Shown here in pieces: positions 1 to 12,484 of a DNA stretch of 64,000 bases. The position numbers were made by a program, and so were the translations under genes. Every line of letters begins with the position of its first letter. Position 1 is the first letter of the stretch. Source of the DNA: Charina bottae (lineage: Eukaryota > Chordata > Lepidosauria > Squamata > Charinaidae); contig JALMGJ010000008.1 of the NCBI GenBank assembly GCA_023362775.1, positions 16,714,001-16,778,000 on the forward strand. The letters run 5' to 3'. The notes below the pieces were generated by a model. It was not told the origin of the DNA, did not search any database, and was given only the letters and a program-made list of their open reading frames with translations.

Positions 1-125
1 ACGCACCCCCTCGCCGCCGCTTCACGACACACTAAACTGTGTGTTGCGACACACTAAAGTGTCGCGACACACAGTTTGGAAAGCTATGCACTAACGTGTC
101 CCGACACACAGTTTGGAAAGCTCTG
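1..125. mobile_element. hAT MITE family A, copy 1 (right part, cut by window edge)
   Basis: The stretch ends in the inverted-repeat sequence TTTGGAAAGCTCTG, followed by TTCTACAC (126-133), which fits the target pattern of the other three copies. The interior repeats ACACACAGTTTGGAAAGC-like units and CGACACAC motifs, so the right end looks partly duplicated. The left end lies outside the window, so the target duplication cannot be confirmed. Family assignment rests on identity of the terminal sequence with the complete copies at 15224, 48061 and 61921. Confidence 0.75.
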
Positions 126-133
126 TTCTACAC

Positions 134-956
134 AGTCTTGCTAAGTATGCTGAACAGCTCCGAATATCAGTGTTATCCTTGCTAAGTCTTCAGCAAAACA
201 AACAAAGCACATAATGGCTAGAGTTGGCCTGTCTCCCACTTCATTGGAATAAAGGGAGCAGGATAAAGTCATAATTTTGACCATCACAGAGCCTTCTATA
301 GCAGCATAATCCTGTGCACATGTCTACTTTTGATGAGGGCTTAATACTAAATTACAAAGGTAAAAAAATTCCCTTGGAAATAAATTTATTTATTTATTTT
401 TCTGTCTTCACTTTTTTTAACTGCATTTCCCTCACAAGTCTGATAATTAGAAATGACTTATTAGAAATTAGAAACTGCCTTATCTGTGGGAAGTGATACA
501 CCATGACAGTTCAACATAGGAATTGAATTTATGACCTTATAAATTCAAACGTTTTGTGTGAATTTCACATAGTCTTCCCAAACCCTCCAGATCTGTTGGT
601 TCAAGACTCCACTCTTCTGCAGATGCATGTTGATCTTCCCAAACATCAAATAGTCAGATTTCCCACTGAGACTGTTTTAGACAGCACAGAACTGTCCTAC
701 TGTCAAAGAACTGGACAGAATGATACCTATCTATAGTCTTCTGGTAAACTGTTTCAATTCTGTTATTTACTGGAGTGAACAGAAATGTCCATAAGGATAT
801 AGAAGATTTAATGAAGGACTCTTTACATTTATTGTTTTCAGAATCACAATCTTCCAGGTACAATTAGACTGTAAACTTTTGTATTTTTAATGCTAATTTC
901 TGGTCTCCTACGTTTATTTTCCAAAATGTTATTTCAGTTTTAACTATCATCTTTTA
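134..956. other. no gene recognised
   Basis: AT-rich sequence with only short open frames of about 60 codons that show no family signature. I see no promoter, RNA gene or dated repeat here. Confidence 0.5.
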
Positions 957-2283
957 CTTATTTATTTATTTATTTATTTAATTGATTAATTAATTTATAT
1001 AACCGCCCATCTCCCCCAACGGGGAACTCTGGGTGGTTTACAATAAAAATAAATTAGATAAAACATGAAATATAAATATATATACCAACAATTTATACAA
1101 TTAATATAATAAATAGATATAAAAATCCAAGTGGGAGATAGTATTAATAAAAGAAGGGCATTATAAAATTACGGGATTAACCACCCCCATGAGGAACTAT
1201 CATTTCCTCCCTCCCATGTCAGGCGGCAGAACCAGGTCTTCAGTTCTTTCCTAAAGGTTGGGAGGGAGGGGATCTGTCTCAACTCTGGGGGCAAGATGTT
1301 CCATAGTGTGGGTGCTGCTACAGAGAAGGCCCACCTCCTAGCCCCCATCAGATGACATTCTTTAATTGATGGGGCTCGTAGCAGGCCCTCTCTGAACGAT
1401 CGGGTGGGGCGGGTCGATAATATGGGGATAAGACGGTCCCTCAAGTATTCTGGTCCCATGCCATGTAGGGCTTTAAAGGTGATAACCAACACCTTGAATT
1501 GTACCCGGAAGCAAACCGGCACCCAATGCAGCTCGCGGAGCAAAGGTGTTATATGTGCGGATCTTGGTGCACCTAAAATTGCCCACGCGGCTGCATTCTG
1601 CACCAGCTGTAGCTTCCGGATAGTCTTCAGGGGTAGCCCCATGTAGAGCGCATTGCAATAATCTACATGGGAGATGACGAGAGCGTGAGTGACTGTTTGG
1701 AGGGCATCGCGATCCAGGAATGGGCGCAACTGGCGCACAAGCCAAAGCTGTGCAAAAGCCCTCCTAGCCACGACTGCCACCTGCTCTTCGAGCAGGAGTC
1801 GTGAGTCTAGAAGGACCCCCAAGTTGCGCACCGGTTCCGAATGGGGCACTGCTACCCCACCAAGAACCAAATAAGATAATTTCCCAGAAGACGCTAAGCC
1901 ATCAATCCACAGCCACTCGGTCTTGCCAGGGTTCAACTGAAGCCTGTTGTTCCCCATCCAGGCCCTCACAGCCCCCAGGCACTGGGACAGGGTGGTCACT
2001 GCATCACTTACTTCACCTGGGATGGAGATATACAGTTGAGTATCATCTGCATACTGATGATACCTCATCCCATGGTGTCGGATGACCTCGCCCAGCGGTT
2101 TCATGTAGATGTTGAATAGGAGAGGAGAGAGAACCAAACCCTGCGGCACCCCACACAGGAGTGGTCGCGGGCCGGATCTCTCCTCCTCTACTACCACCGA
2201 CTGGGAACGGCCCTTGAGGAAGGAGGTGAACCAGCGCAAAACTACACCGCCCACCCCCAACTCCCTAAGCCGTCCCAAAAGGA
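957..2283 (-). mobile_element. 5'-truncated L2/CR1-group LINE
   Basis: On the minus strand this reads from inside the reverse transcriptase domain through the end of ORF2, a short 3' UTR with the GATGGGCGGT-type motif common to squamate L2 tails, and a (TAAA)n tail at the low-coordinate end. The 5' end at about 2283 is truncated, the usual result of incomplete target-primed reverse transcription. The uninterrupted reading frame suggests a young insertion. The tail motif recurs at 14950, 28720 and 58700. Confidence 0.85.
1169..2278 (-). CDS. ORF2 C-terminal part of L2-type LINE (reverse transcriptase)
   Basis: This 369-codon frame without stops is the C-terminal part of a non-LTR ORF2 polyprotein, which copies the element's RNA into DNA at the nicked target. 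Residues about 1-100 hold RT palm motifs: GVPQG, then SPLLFNIYMKPLG, and the catalytic YADD in YHQYADDTQLY. Next come NRLQLNPGKTEW and the thumb/C-terminal region with DYCNALYMGLPL, LHWVPV and TLWNILPPELRQ, ending in WGWLIP and a stop. The apurinic endonuclease and the N-terminal RT are missing because of 5' truncation, so the annotated ATG is simply the first in-frame Met, not a true start. It cannot move by itself. Confidence 0.85.
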   Translation of the reverse strand: MGRLRELGVGGVVLRWFTSFLKGRSQSVVVEEERSGPRPLLCGVPQGLVLSPLLFNIYMKPLGEVIRHHGMRYHQYADDTQLYISIPGEVSDAVTTLSQCLGAVRAWMGNNRLQLNPGKTEWLWIDGLASSGKLSYLVLGGVAVPHSEPVRNLGVLLDSRLLLEEQVAVVARRAFAQLWLVRQLRPFLDRDALQTVTHALVISHVDYCNALYMGLPLKTIRKLQLVQNAAAWAILGAPRSAHITPLLRELHWVPVCFRVQFKVLVITFKALHGMGPEYLRDRLIPILSTRPTRSFREGLLRAPSIKECHLMGARRWAFSVAAPTLWNILPPELRQIPSLPTFRKELKTWFCRLTWEGGNDSSSWGWLIP

Positions 2284-3416
2284 TACTTTTAAATATGAGA
2301 TTTACTCATATCTGTAACTATATTTATCTCATTTTCTTCTCTCTTCTCTGTGACCTTTCCTTACAATTAATCAGTGTGTTTGATGTAGCCCTTAAACCAT
2401 GGAGGTTGCTGAAAGGACATAATCAGCAATAAATCATGGTAAAGTACAGTACAGGAGGGCATGCAACTCTATCTCCTTAAGTTTTGGCAATATGGATTCA
2501 GAGTTGACTAGCTGTATCCTGCTTAGTGACAGTGTAACCAGGCTTTATAGCTTTGTGCAAGAACAATTTAACTCCTTCCAACATTGCAATGGGACCCAAA
2601 GCAAGCTGCAGCTTAGATATTGTTAATCTGATTCCACACAAGTCTAAACAGGATAGATCTAAAGATGAAGAATAACCAGTAATCATCCAAGGAGGCTCAG
2701 AAAATATTACAAGTGGGCCAGTCAGAGGAACAAATGTCATTAGTTTAAAATAGATCACAGACTTCTGAGAAGTCTATAGCTACCAAGACATCCAATGACT
2801 TGCCAATGGTGCTGACAACTGAATCATATCAAAGGGAAGGCAGGTGCAAAGAAGAAGAGCTGTAAAGGCAGGCTATGTCAAGAGGTGTTCATTTGAGGTT
2901 ACTGCAATTTAAGAGTAAGTTCTGTACATATGCCATTCATTTTTACTAGCCTATTAATATTTTAGAAGCACTCCTTTTCATCATTTTTATGATTTCCTGC
3001 ATTTTGCTCTCAGCAATTTTAGCACCCTCTTAGAATCTCCAGTGCTGCTATATGTTTATTAATTCATATATGATTTATTTATTGTTTCCATGTAACATCA
3101 TCTCTACATCATTATTAGAATGACAGAAATAAAGGACTTTGCTTTGGAACTGCCAAATATCCCCTAGATATCCTGGAATTTAATATATATTTTAAAAATC
3201 TGCATAGCCATTAGCACGAATGTATTTCCATGGAATCTGGTAATAAACTGGTAAGGAGGGAAGTAGTCAGGCAGTCTGATCTTCCCTCATCTACAGTTGC
3301 AGTTTTCAATTCAGCTACTGATATACTGCTATGCCAAAAATCTGTCTTCCAATTTCTTGGATGTTTTCCTTTCCTGCAAAAGAGCTGCCTTTTAAATTTT
3401 TCTTCCCCAAAGAACA
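2284..3416. other. no gene recognised
   Basis: AT-rich sequence with a few short frames on both strands and no recognisable domain, SINE or LINE signature. Confidence 0.45.
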
Positions 3417-3464
3417 CACCCTTCCTCTTCCTCTTCCCCTTCCCCTTCCCCTTCCCCTTCTTTC
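3417..3464 (+). repeat. CT-rich microsatellite (CCCCTT)n
   Basis: A pyrimidine tract of CCTCTT and CCCCTT units. It produces a spurious KGKGKGK-rich frame on the minus strand. Confidence 0.9.
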
Positions 3465-4950
3465 TTACATGCATTTGATCTTATTTTATGTCAAGTGGAT
3501 GTTAAAACAGGAAGCCTAGGAGGCCACAGGCTGGTAGAGAGAAAATCATAAAACAAGAAACTGTACACTCATACATATCTCTCAGTAATCTCAGAACAGT
3601 ATGGAGAAAAATCATACATTTCCCCTCCCCATGACAATTTCTTTAAAATGTTCTTTCTCCTTTAAAAAAAAATATTTTTTCTCTATTAGGTTGAATGAGA
3701 ATGGTTGATTGGAATTTGAGGCCTATATGGAATTAATCACTCCTTTTATTTTATGTTCAAAAGTTGATGCTCTCCACTTTGACCAGCAGTTATTCACAGT
3801 GAAGTGATAAGTAGAAACTGATATACGTTTGTGGGAAGGATTTTTTTAATGAGTGAAAACTGCAAGAACAAAGCACCACAATTAGTATGACATCTTTTTA
3901 ACTTTTGAGCTCTTTATAATCTTATTTGTATCTATTCTTTTTACAAAGCCCTACTGCCATGTTAACTTCACTCTTTTGAATAATTAAAAGCAGTTTAAAG
4001 CAATATTGTATACTTACCAGGACAAGTGCTGATTATGTTAATTTAAATTATAAATGCTTTTTCTTCAATGCGATCATGTGGTTATTTTAGACAATTGTGC
4101 TTCAAGCACACACAGGATGGGGATATGTACTGATAACTTTCATATGGTAATACTTTTCACATCTCATGTTAATCTTTAAAAGATAATAAACCCAGAGGCA
4201 TTTATCTTTAATTCATTGTATAATCCTATTTGCATATGAGGAACATTTGATATATAAGCATTAATTTTTTTAACCTTTTGATTGCTTTGGAATGTTATGT
4301 AGAACAAGCTTTCACTTTTTTGCATTCATATTAAGATTTCATGGTATCCTAAATTACTGTGATAATAGTCTCAGGTAGTCTCATACAAATCTGCTATGCA
4401 GCCCCATGCACTTTCAAGATGATTATGGAAGAGCTGCCAGGAAGATATGCTTTGTACTTGTCTTCAAGTGAGAGTTTACATTTTTATGCTTGTTGAAAGT
4501 GAGATATTTCAGATATCACATACAACCATGAAAAAGCAGCATAAAATGAAAGTAAACTAAATTGATCTATTAGGAAGATGTGACTTACCTTTCCTGGAAG
4601 ACGAGAAGAGAGTAGAAACAGGTGGCTTAAAATTTTGAGAGTTGCAAGCCAAAGACATATGGAGGATGACATACTGGAAAAGGTTACACTAAAACTTTAT
4701 ATAGGTATACTTTCTCCAGCAGGGAAACAGATAGAACAGATAGCTTGTATTTTTTAATGCTTTGTGGCAGAGAATAAAAACAAACAAGTAACGGGATACA
4801 ATAAAAAGTCTACTAGGTAGATGGACATACATTAAGGATATAAGTTAAAGTGGAAGAAACAAGATGAATTTCTGTTTGTCAAATAGTTGTCAGAGGTACA
4901 TCATCTGAATCACAAAAAGGGAACCGCATGAAAGTTACTACCCTAAACTG
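3465..4950. other. no gene recognised
   Basis: AT-rich sequence without a recognisable coding segment or repeat end. Confidence 0.4.
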
Positions 4951-5020
4951 ACACACCTGGCAATAAGATCAATGGAGTTCCATGGGATTTGCTTCTTCGG
5001 ACACATGCGTAGGTATAGTA
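4950..5020 (+). repeat. relic of an interspersed repeat
   Basis: Contains decayed ACCTGGCAATAAG, TCAATGGAGTTCCATGGGA and ACATGCGTAGG motifs. These recall an abundant sauropsid repeat (ACCTGGGAGTAAG ... CAATGGGACTTAC ... ACATGCATAGG). A second relic is at 22897-22990. The identification is from memory of the consensus and the copy is diverged. Confidence 0.35.
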
Positions 5021-6880
5021 TTTTTGTTTTCACCGTCAAGTACTTATGCCATTTAATTAAAGAGTAGTCCTAACAGGCATTGTTGAAATAACACATATAT
5101 TTAATGCAAAAAATATGCTTTTCTATTAAAGAAATTAAAACTATGATGAGCATTATTTGTACCCAAAGATAGTGGCATTACATGGTATCAGTTCATAATA
5201 CCACATAGGCAAATATAGCTACTGCATATAGACATAATATTACTGAAGGCAAACAAAGGCAAACAATTGAGATTGTCTCTAAGCTCTACATAGAAAGAAA
5301 TCTCCCCACGACAGGACTGATCATGTCAAGGTGATGTTTGTATTAAACATCTAGGGCTGTCTAACATCTAGGACAGGACCTGTTTTTTAAAATATTTTCC
5401 AGTCATTTTCAATGATGTACTCCAAAGGACTAGTTCTTTGCAAACTAGTCACTGAACAATCAGTTAATGCAACTGGAGTCAAATTGTTCACATGAAAAAG
5501 TAGTGAAAGTAGGCAAATAATAAAATAGAAAAAAAAATCAAATGATAGGAATGCTATGTGGGAATGAGAGAATTGCCAAGTGAAAAATATGAATCAAGCC
5601 TTTCATGTACATCATACATATTTGGATATAATTTCTACATAATTCATACACATACACACAAAGTTAGCCCCACAGGCCAATCATAATATGTTTTATTAAT
5701 TATTTTTTCAGAGAAAATGTTACTGTACCTAGGAATGTTCAAAGGTTATGTATCAAATGAGTAAGGAAGTATTTAGAAGAAAATGGCAACCAATTGAAAC
5801 ATTTCATGTGTTGTTTATGGGGCTTGACTTTGTCTATGGGAAATGATTTTGGTGCACACTGTATACAGTATATGAAATATATGGTGGAAGATACAGATGG
5901 CTAAATGTCAGTGTCACTTTAAAAATGTAGTCATAGACTTTGGGAAATTATGATTCATTCAGCTCTTTTCTTGGCATATCTTGGCACAAAGTACATTCAT
6001 TGAAAAAAATAGCACAGTTTTGAGGCTTCCAGACTGATGGCAACATACTACAAGAAAATTAATGCCATTAACTATGATGCAGAAAGTATTATCATTACCA
6101 GGCAAAACTCCTTCCACAAGAGAGGGCCAAGGATTGCTGCTATACACAGTCCACATGATATATTAGTTGCTTAAATATATTCTTTCAGATCATAGAATGA
6201 ATATTTGAATCTACATGCAAACAATGTTGGAAGGGAAGTGTTTCTTCTTACGAATTAAAATGCAATGAATTCTCATTAAGCATGGTCAGAACTGGTTCTC
6301 ATGCAAAAGTTTTGCATTTCCATGTGCCAAATAGTTTCCATTGCTGACATGTTCCACTTCAGTGAATTTAGAATGTTCTTAGCTGAACAGAGTGAATTCT
6401 ACACTGAATGCTGGCCTCAGATAGTTTAATGTCTTTGAATGATATTGCTTTTCATACCATCCCTTGCTGCAAGATTGACTCATAGATGAAATAAAATGCT
6501 GGAGAGGAAAATAGCAGAGGAACAAAAGCAGTACACAGTCATTACAACTCAGTTCCACACATCCATATTACAGTAAGCAAGCAGTAACCAATTAGATTGG
6601 AATGGGCAACCATTTAGTGGCCACACTTAATATTTTGGGAGGACCAAGTGCCTCAGAAGGCAGAACTGTTATACTGTACATATGTGTGGATCAGATGTTC
6701 TGTGTATTTCTGTTCTTTTCAAGAAATAATTTGCTTTTTTCTCTTTTGTTTTCCTTAAGCTGTGATAAGTCTATTTTTTAAGTTTTTACTACCTACTGTA
6801 ATTCTTATGTTTACAGGTTTACATGGAGGAAAATGTCTCCACTAATTTTTAGCCATTTACATCCAGGGTCTACAAAAATA
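5021..6880. other. no gene recognised
   Basis: AT-rich sequence without a recognisable gene or repeat end. Only short, signature-less frames are open. Confidence 0.4.
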
Positions 6881-7060
6881 GAGCCAGTTTGGTGTAAAGG
6901 CACCAAGCTAGAAACTGGGAGACTGTGAGTTCTAGTCCTGTCTTAGGCCCAAAGCCAGCTGGGTGACCTTGGGCTAGTCACTCTTTCTCAGCCCTAGGAA
7001 GAAGGCAGTTGCAAACTACTGCCTAAAAACCTTGCCAAGAAAACTGCAGGGACTAGCCTA
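6881..7060 (+). mobile_element. tRNA-derived squamate SINE (GAGCCAGTTTGGTGTA family)
   Basis: Starts with GAGCCAGTTTGGTGTA, followed by a tRNA-like head (AAACTGGGAGACTGTGAGTT, CTAGTCC), then GCCAGCTGGGTGACCTTGGG and CTTGCCAAGAAAACTGCAGG. This order matches a common reptile SINE. It is not a functional tRNA gene. A shorter copy is at 45315. Confidence 0.7.
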
Positions 7061-7503
7061 GTTCTAGTCTAGTTTAGTTCATAGTCCCCCTGTTTCTAGC
7101 CAGGGGACTTATCAAGATGGTTCTCAAGATTATTACCTATTAAAACAGTATGTATGTATGCACTAAGAGACAATTCACTAATTGATTCCATTGAATGATT
7201 TCTTCCCAGTAGAGGATTTTCTTCAGATATATATGTTTAAAGCAGGAAAAGAAAAGGTTAAATTTCCCTTTCCATAAACTTCAGTCTTCATAATTTCAGA
7301 AATTACATGTTAAATGCAAATATATTTTTTGACTTTATTAAACAAGAAACATGTATTCAAAAATATTTCATGTTGGTGAGGACAACAAGAAGATCATGTG
7401 CAACATGAAGTCCTTTACTGCCCTTTTAAAGGCTTAGACCCTTTAAGAAAGTACTGTTAAAATTCAGTCAGAAGCCAACACATTATTTATACACACATAC
7501 ACA

Positions 7504-7800
7504 CACATATAACAGAGCTTTTCTGGAAGGCCCTCAAATGTCCTCCAGAAAAAACTGTGTTTTAAGAAGCTTCCAGAAGATGACTAATGTTGGAGCCAAA
7601 TGTACTTCTCATGGGACCCCATCCCAGAGGGCCAGGCTAACTATGGAAAAGCGATGCCTCCAAACCTCACCTTCCTTGATGTCCTAAAAATGGGGAACAA
7701 CCAGTTGCTTCAACCAACATGATCAGATTGGTTGGGCTGATTCCACTGGAGAGATATAGTTCTGGATGAACTAAATTTCAATTAAACTAAATCCAAATTA
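7504..7800 (+). repeat. possible degraded LINE untranslated or coding relic
   Basis: Unlike its AT-rich surroundings this block is GC-balanced, with phrases such as GGACCCCATCCCAGAGGGCC that resemble LINE-derived text in squamates. No intact domain can be read, so the call is tentative. Confidence 0.25.
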
Positions 7801-7941
7801 CCTTTTGTACTGCCCTGCCCACTATTTGAAAGAAAAGAATTTTTAAAAAGTACAGAGGAGTAGATATGAAGGAGGGCAATACTAAAGGACATAGCTTGTT
7901 TTCATTCATCCTTCATTTTACTGCTAGTAATTCAGTATATC

Positions 7942-8075
7942 AGGCATACTATATCTGAGCTGCAAAATTATGGATAGCCACTAGATGGCAATAAAGTGAT
8001 ATAGGACATTCTAACTCTTTGCTGCTATCTGGTCATCTGTCATCTGGATGGTTATAGCCCAAATATGGTATGCCT
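7942..8075. repeat. imperfect palindromic MITE-like element
   Basis: The left end AGGCATACTATATCTGAGCT and the right end, read in reverse complement as AGGCATACCATATTTGGGCT, form an inverted repeat. An inner pair (CCACTAGATGGCA and its counterpart around 8020-8035) is also inverted. The stem is imperfect, suggesting an old foldback or MITE copy. No clear target duplication is visible. Confidence 0.5.
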
Positions 8076-9034
8076 AAGTATATGGTTGCATCTGGAAACA
8101 TTTTCTGCAACATTTCCAATTTAAAGATACTGTGAGTGCATAATCACCATCCTTGAAGGCACACACACATATGTAGGACACATTGACTGTATTTGTACAA
8201 TTACAAAATGAAAATTAGGCCATGTAGTTTTGATTACTTGATCTAAAGACAAGATAAAACTTTCCTCCTCATGGAAAGTGATAAGCTTTTAGCCAAGATG
8301 CCAATGGCTGGGCAACCAAACAGTTGTCATTGTGGAAACATGACATTATTTGCTGCATAAAATCATATAACCTGAATGTAGTTTAATAAGCTTGAAGAGA
8401 GATACAGGTCATCAGATTATTTTCCTTTCTGACTTTTTTTAAGGAGAGAGAAGAAATGGCACCATTATGTCCTATTTCATTTTAGCTTTTAATAATCCAT
8501 TTGTTATATGCTATAACTAATAACTGTCAAGAAAACAAAAGGCATTTCCTATCCAAAAGTAAACTCACTTAGAGTAATTGAATTCCATTCCCATTCAATC
8601 TCAGTAACATGTATCCTCAGCATAATTTATGAGGGTTTTATTTTAAAATATTTATTGCAATTTTTAAAAGTAGATTGGTGGAGATCAGTGTAGCTATTCG
8701 GATAACTTCTCTAATGTCCAGGCTTTAATTGAGTTTATCCATCAATGTCTTATGTTCTTCTGAGAATGGATGTTGGAGCTGGAACTTTTTACTACTATCT
8801 ATTGAAAGGGCTGTAATTTAATTAACAATAGTATCTCAGTCAAAAAGTTTAAAGGTTATATCCATACTACTTTAATCAATCAGATTCTAATGGTTTATTC
8901 TGATGGCATACGGGAAGTAGGGCTTCAACTCTATAAGCTCCTTTTTATATAAGTGACAAAATACGAAGCATTATCCATGCAACAGAAAAATATTATATAG
9001 TGCGTGTTTGATGACTGCTTCCATTCCTCTTCCT

Positions 9035-9035
<1 letters not shown>
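8076..9035. other. no gene recognised
   Basis: AT-rich sequence; nothing recognisable on either strand. Confidence 0.4.

Positions 9036-9081
<46 letters not shown>
9036..9081 (+). repeat. (CA)n microsatellite
   Basis: A perfect CA dinucleotide array of about 23 units. Confidence 0.98.
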
Positions 9082-9083
<2 letters not shown>

Positions 9084-10990
9084 TACTACAATAATTTATG
9101 CTTTGCATACCAAAATACAATTTTAAGTATTTGGCATTTCTAAATACAGCAAGTCTGGAAGAATTGCATCTAGCCAGAGTAGATAGTGCTGGGATTAGTA
9201 AACAAATTATCTGATAAGATAAGGTTGCTTTAATTATTTTTATTCTTTTTATTTATGGCTGCCCTTCAATAAAAATATTCCCAGGGCAAAATTAAACAAC
9301 AGTAAAAAGACTGGCAGGGCAATCCAATTACTCTCTCAGACTGCTCTGAAATCAGACTATCCTGCAACTGCAGGATGGTAGGATGAACATAGAGCTGCAG
9401 AGATTGTCATTCTTTTCTTTCTTTATAAAGAACAGTTTCCTTCACATTCTTGTAATGGAGAGGAAAATGTTTCTCCACCAACACAATAGCTGCATGAAAG
9501 AGGGCACTGGTTTGGAGATATGTAGAAGAGTTACTCTTGCCCATTTCTTTTGGGGCTTCTGGATTTTAAGCATCATGATATTGGAAAGAGCCACACAGAG
9601 AGACAATTTTGCTACTGTCTTTGGAAGTGGGGAGGGGGTTGAACCTGTTTGATGGTTCTTGAAATCCTGCCCAGGAAGACTACTATCCTAAAACCCATCA
9701 GTGATAAAATTAGCATCAGTAAAAATAATTATTGCTTAAAACTTAAATGCTACCTTCTTAAAAGAATGGCTCAGATCAGTAAGCTATAGATACAGAAGAT
9801 TTCAGGGTCAGTCTCAGATAAATGAATCTCAGCTGCCCTCAGAAGAAACTGCTGAGATTTTGGATGGGCACTGGTAGATAGGAAAGAACATACTTAGCAG
9901 AATGGACCAATGAAAATACCTTTTGTAATTTTTTAAAGATGACCACAATCATAGTCCTTGAGTGTGCATGACATTCAGGGATTATACATTTTAGGTTCAC
10001 ATTCCAAACCTAAAAAATAATGTCACCTGGTATTCAGATATTGCACTACTTTTCTATTTATCTTAGCTGTAAATTAAGCCTCTGTTTTCATTTTTATCAA
10101 TGATCATTGATATTTATTTAACAACGTTTAGAAAAAAAGGTATTTTGAATTAATGACTACAAAAATAAGGAAGATGATCTTTCTGGAATGAGTTCTTCAA
10201 TGGGCCTGTCATGACCGATTAGTATAAAAAAAAGCCTGATTCTTAGAATTATGAGACATATTCACCTTCCAAGTTAGTGTTTTAGTGGCTACACATCAGA
10301 AAGCACTATTTTCATATCACATTGAATGTGACTATTGCTTTGGTAGCATTGAAGCATTATCTAGTTATGAGTTCCATTAACCTTATTATACATTTTCTGA
10401 ACTATGTTGAAGTAGAGATGTATACAGCATTTCCCAATGAACCTATACATTTTAAACAAATAGGATGAAATAATAGAATTTCCCATATGACCTTGGGAAG
10501 ATAACTAATGTTGAGGTTTTTGGCCAATGTAAATTCCCCATAACCAGTAAGAATAAGTGTAGCCAAAATGTGTCAAAACTGACTGATACTGTCCTTAAAT
10601 TTAGTAGGGAATGCTGTATGTGGTATGTGGCACCGGTATGTCTAAGGCTGATAATCTAATCTGTTCTTTCTCTATCTTGCCAGTTATATAATAAAAATAT
10701 AAATACATTTAATCAGCATTACAAAACATGTTATAAAAAAGAAATACGTATCTTTGACAATTCTTCCTGCCATTATATTACGTTAGTAATGTAAACCTAT
10801 TTCCCACCTATTCATGATAGTTTTTAATAAACTATTAAATAAATACATAAATACATAAAATGTTTTTAATAAACTATTTGCTATGGATGTCCCTACAGGT
10901 AGAAGCACTGACTAGACTTTCTGTGGGTTAAGAAGCCTGTTTAATACTTGAATGAAGACCTCCAGGGACTACCAGGGCTGTATGAAAGAC
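9082..10990. other. no gene recognised
   Basis: AT-rich sequence. An 89-codon frame at 9383-9652 has no recognisable motif. Tandem ATAAATACATAAATACATAA text near 10840-10860 is low complexity. Confidence 0.4.
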
Positions 10991-10995
10991 TAGAA

Positions 10996-11061
10996 AGTAA
11001 TATATATATAAATATTTATGTTATATATAAATATATATATTATATATATTATATATATACT
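10996..11061. repeat. AT-rich microsatellite
   Basis: Imperfect TATA/ATAT array producing spurious tyrosine/isoleucine-rich frames. Confidence 0.85.
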
Positions 11062-11739
11062 ATGTTATATATAAAGCAAAATTTTGCCTTCCTGAAAATA
11101 GTATTTGTAGTTTTATTTAGTTACACTTGATGATTATATCACAATGCTGTGATGTAGACTTTGTAGGCATCAGTCTAGATCACAACAGAAATGGTTGGAG
11201 TGAGCTTGCCTCCCAGTAAACCTCAGACTGGATGTTGTTTCAAAGTTCCATCCTAATCCAAAGTCTGGGGAACCTGTTGGATTCCTAGGTATCAGGAACA
11301 CCACAATATCAGTTCAGGACTGTTTAAGCTTATTCAATGTTAAAGTAAGAAGTCAGCTATCTTATGAAGAGTCAGACTATTGATCTATCTAGCACTATTC
11401 TGGGTTTCAGACAGAGTTGTTTGAAACTAGGGCTTAAACTTGGAATCTTTTATTTGCAAATAATGCAATCTGTCTCTATTCTAAATCAGTATTGCTGCAG
11501 CTAAAGGACTAAGTGTTGGTATTGGTCACCAGTCAGTCAGTCAGATAGATGACTAGTTTCTAGCTTTATGCAACACTGAAATCTCCAAGCTGTACCAAAT
11601 AAACAAACATGGCCATTTGTAGCCTAGCCCTTTGTGTATAGCTTTAATATTCCACAACCTACTATGGTCCACTCTAGTCAACTCCATGATGTAGATCAGT
11701 CATAATTAAAATAGCAAAGACCAGGTCAGTGGCACTTAA

Positions 11740-11970
11740 ATGCTTTCTTTGGGAAGTCTGATAAACTCCTCCTTTTTCATATTTCTTTAGAAAACATTTG
11801 AGAATCTTTCTATTCTAGGACAGTTATATTCCACTGTTTCTGCTTTTCTTAAAATGTTGCTCTACAGTTTTATTTATTTGTTTTTCAATACTGTATTTTA
11901 TTGTTGCTTCTTTGAACATAAGCTGCTTTGGAAGGTTATTTTAAGCAGAAAACTAAATAAATAAAACAAA
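11740..11970 (+). mobile_element. decayed LINE 3' end (L2/CR1-like)
   Basis: The end of the block, AAGCTGCTTTGGAAGG ... AAACTAAATAAATAAAAC, resembles the terminal motif and A-rich tail of squamate L2/CR1 LINEs or their SINE partners. Upstream text is too diverged to translate. Confidence 0.35.
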
Positions 11971-12239
11971 TAGGGGCATCAAAGTACTCTGCGATCTCTA
12001 ATGCATTATTGTGTGACGTGTACCTGTAGTAGAGCTCTTTGTGTTGTAAAGTGCTATTTGTTATCAACAGAAAAACTGGAAACATTTCAGTTTTCAAAGC
12101 ATTCCTTTAATTTATTTGAAAATGTAGTATGGTATTCCTTGTAATAATTTTAAGTGGTATATATATATTATATATTATATTTTATTTTTGTATCACTCAT
12201 TTTAATATTTGTATTTTATATTTTTATAATTATGTACAA

Positions 12240-12484
12240 CTGAGAGAATATTAGTCATGATAATGTAAATGAATGTCTGTTTTTAAATTTGATAAGGGGC
12301 TCATTTACATTGTGATCTAAATGCATTTTAATATTTAATTGGGACTTGTTAAATTAGATTTAAAACTATTTCAAATCAGAGGGTTTATATTTTAAAGCCC
12401 AATGTGTTTACCATGTAGAATTCTAACTTGTACTGGTCAGTGACCGTAATAAATTGAATTGATTGATTAATTGATTGATTGAAT
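12240..12484 (+). mobile_element. unclassified non-LTR 3' tail with (TTGA)n end
   Basis: CAGTGACCGTAATAAATTG followed by a (ATTGATTG)n tail looks like the terminal motif plus target-primed repeat tail of a LINE or SINE. No coding portion is left, so the clade is not assigned. Confidence 0.35.

Noticed and set aside
1404..2432. Plus-strand frames opposite the L2 ORF
   Set aside because: Shadows of the minus-strand reverse transcriptase frame.
3211..3474. KGKGKGK-rich minus-strand frame
   Set aside because: By-product of a CCCCTT microsatellite.
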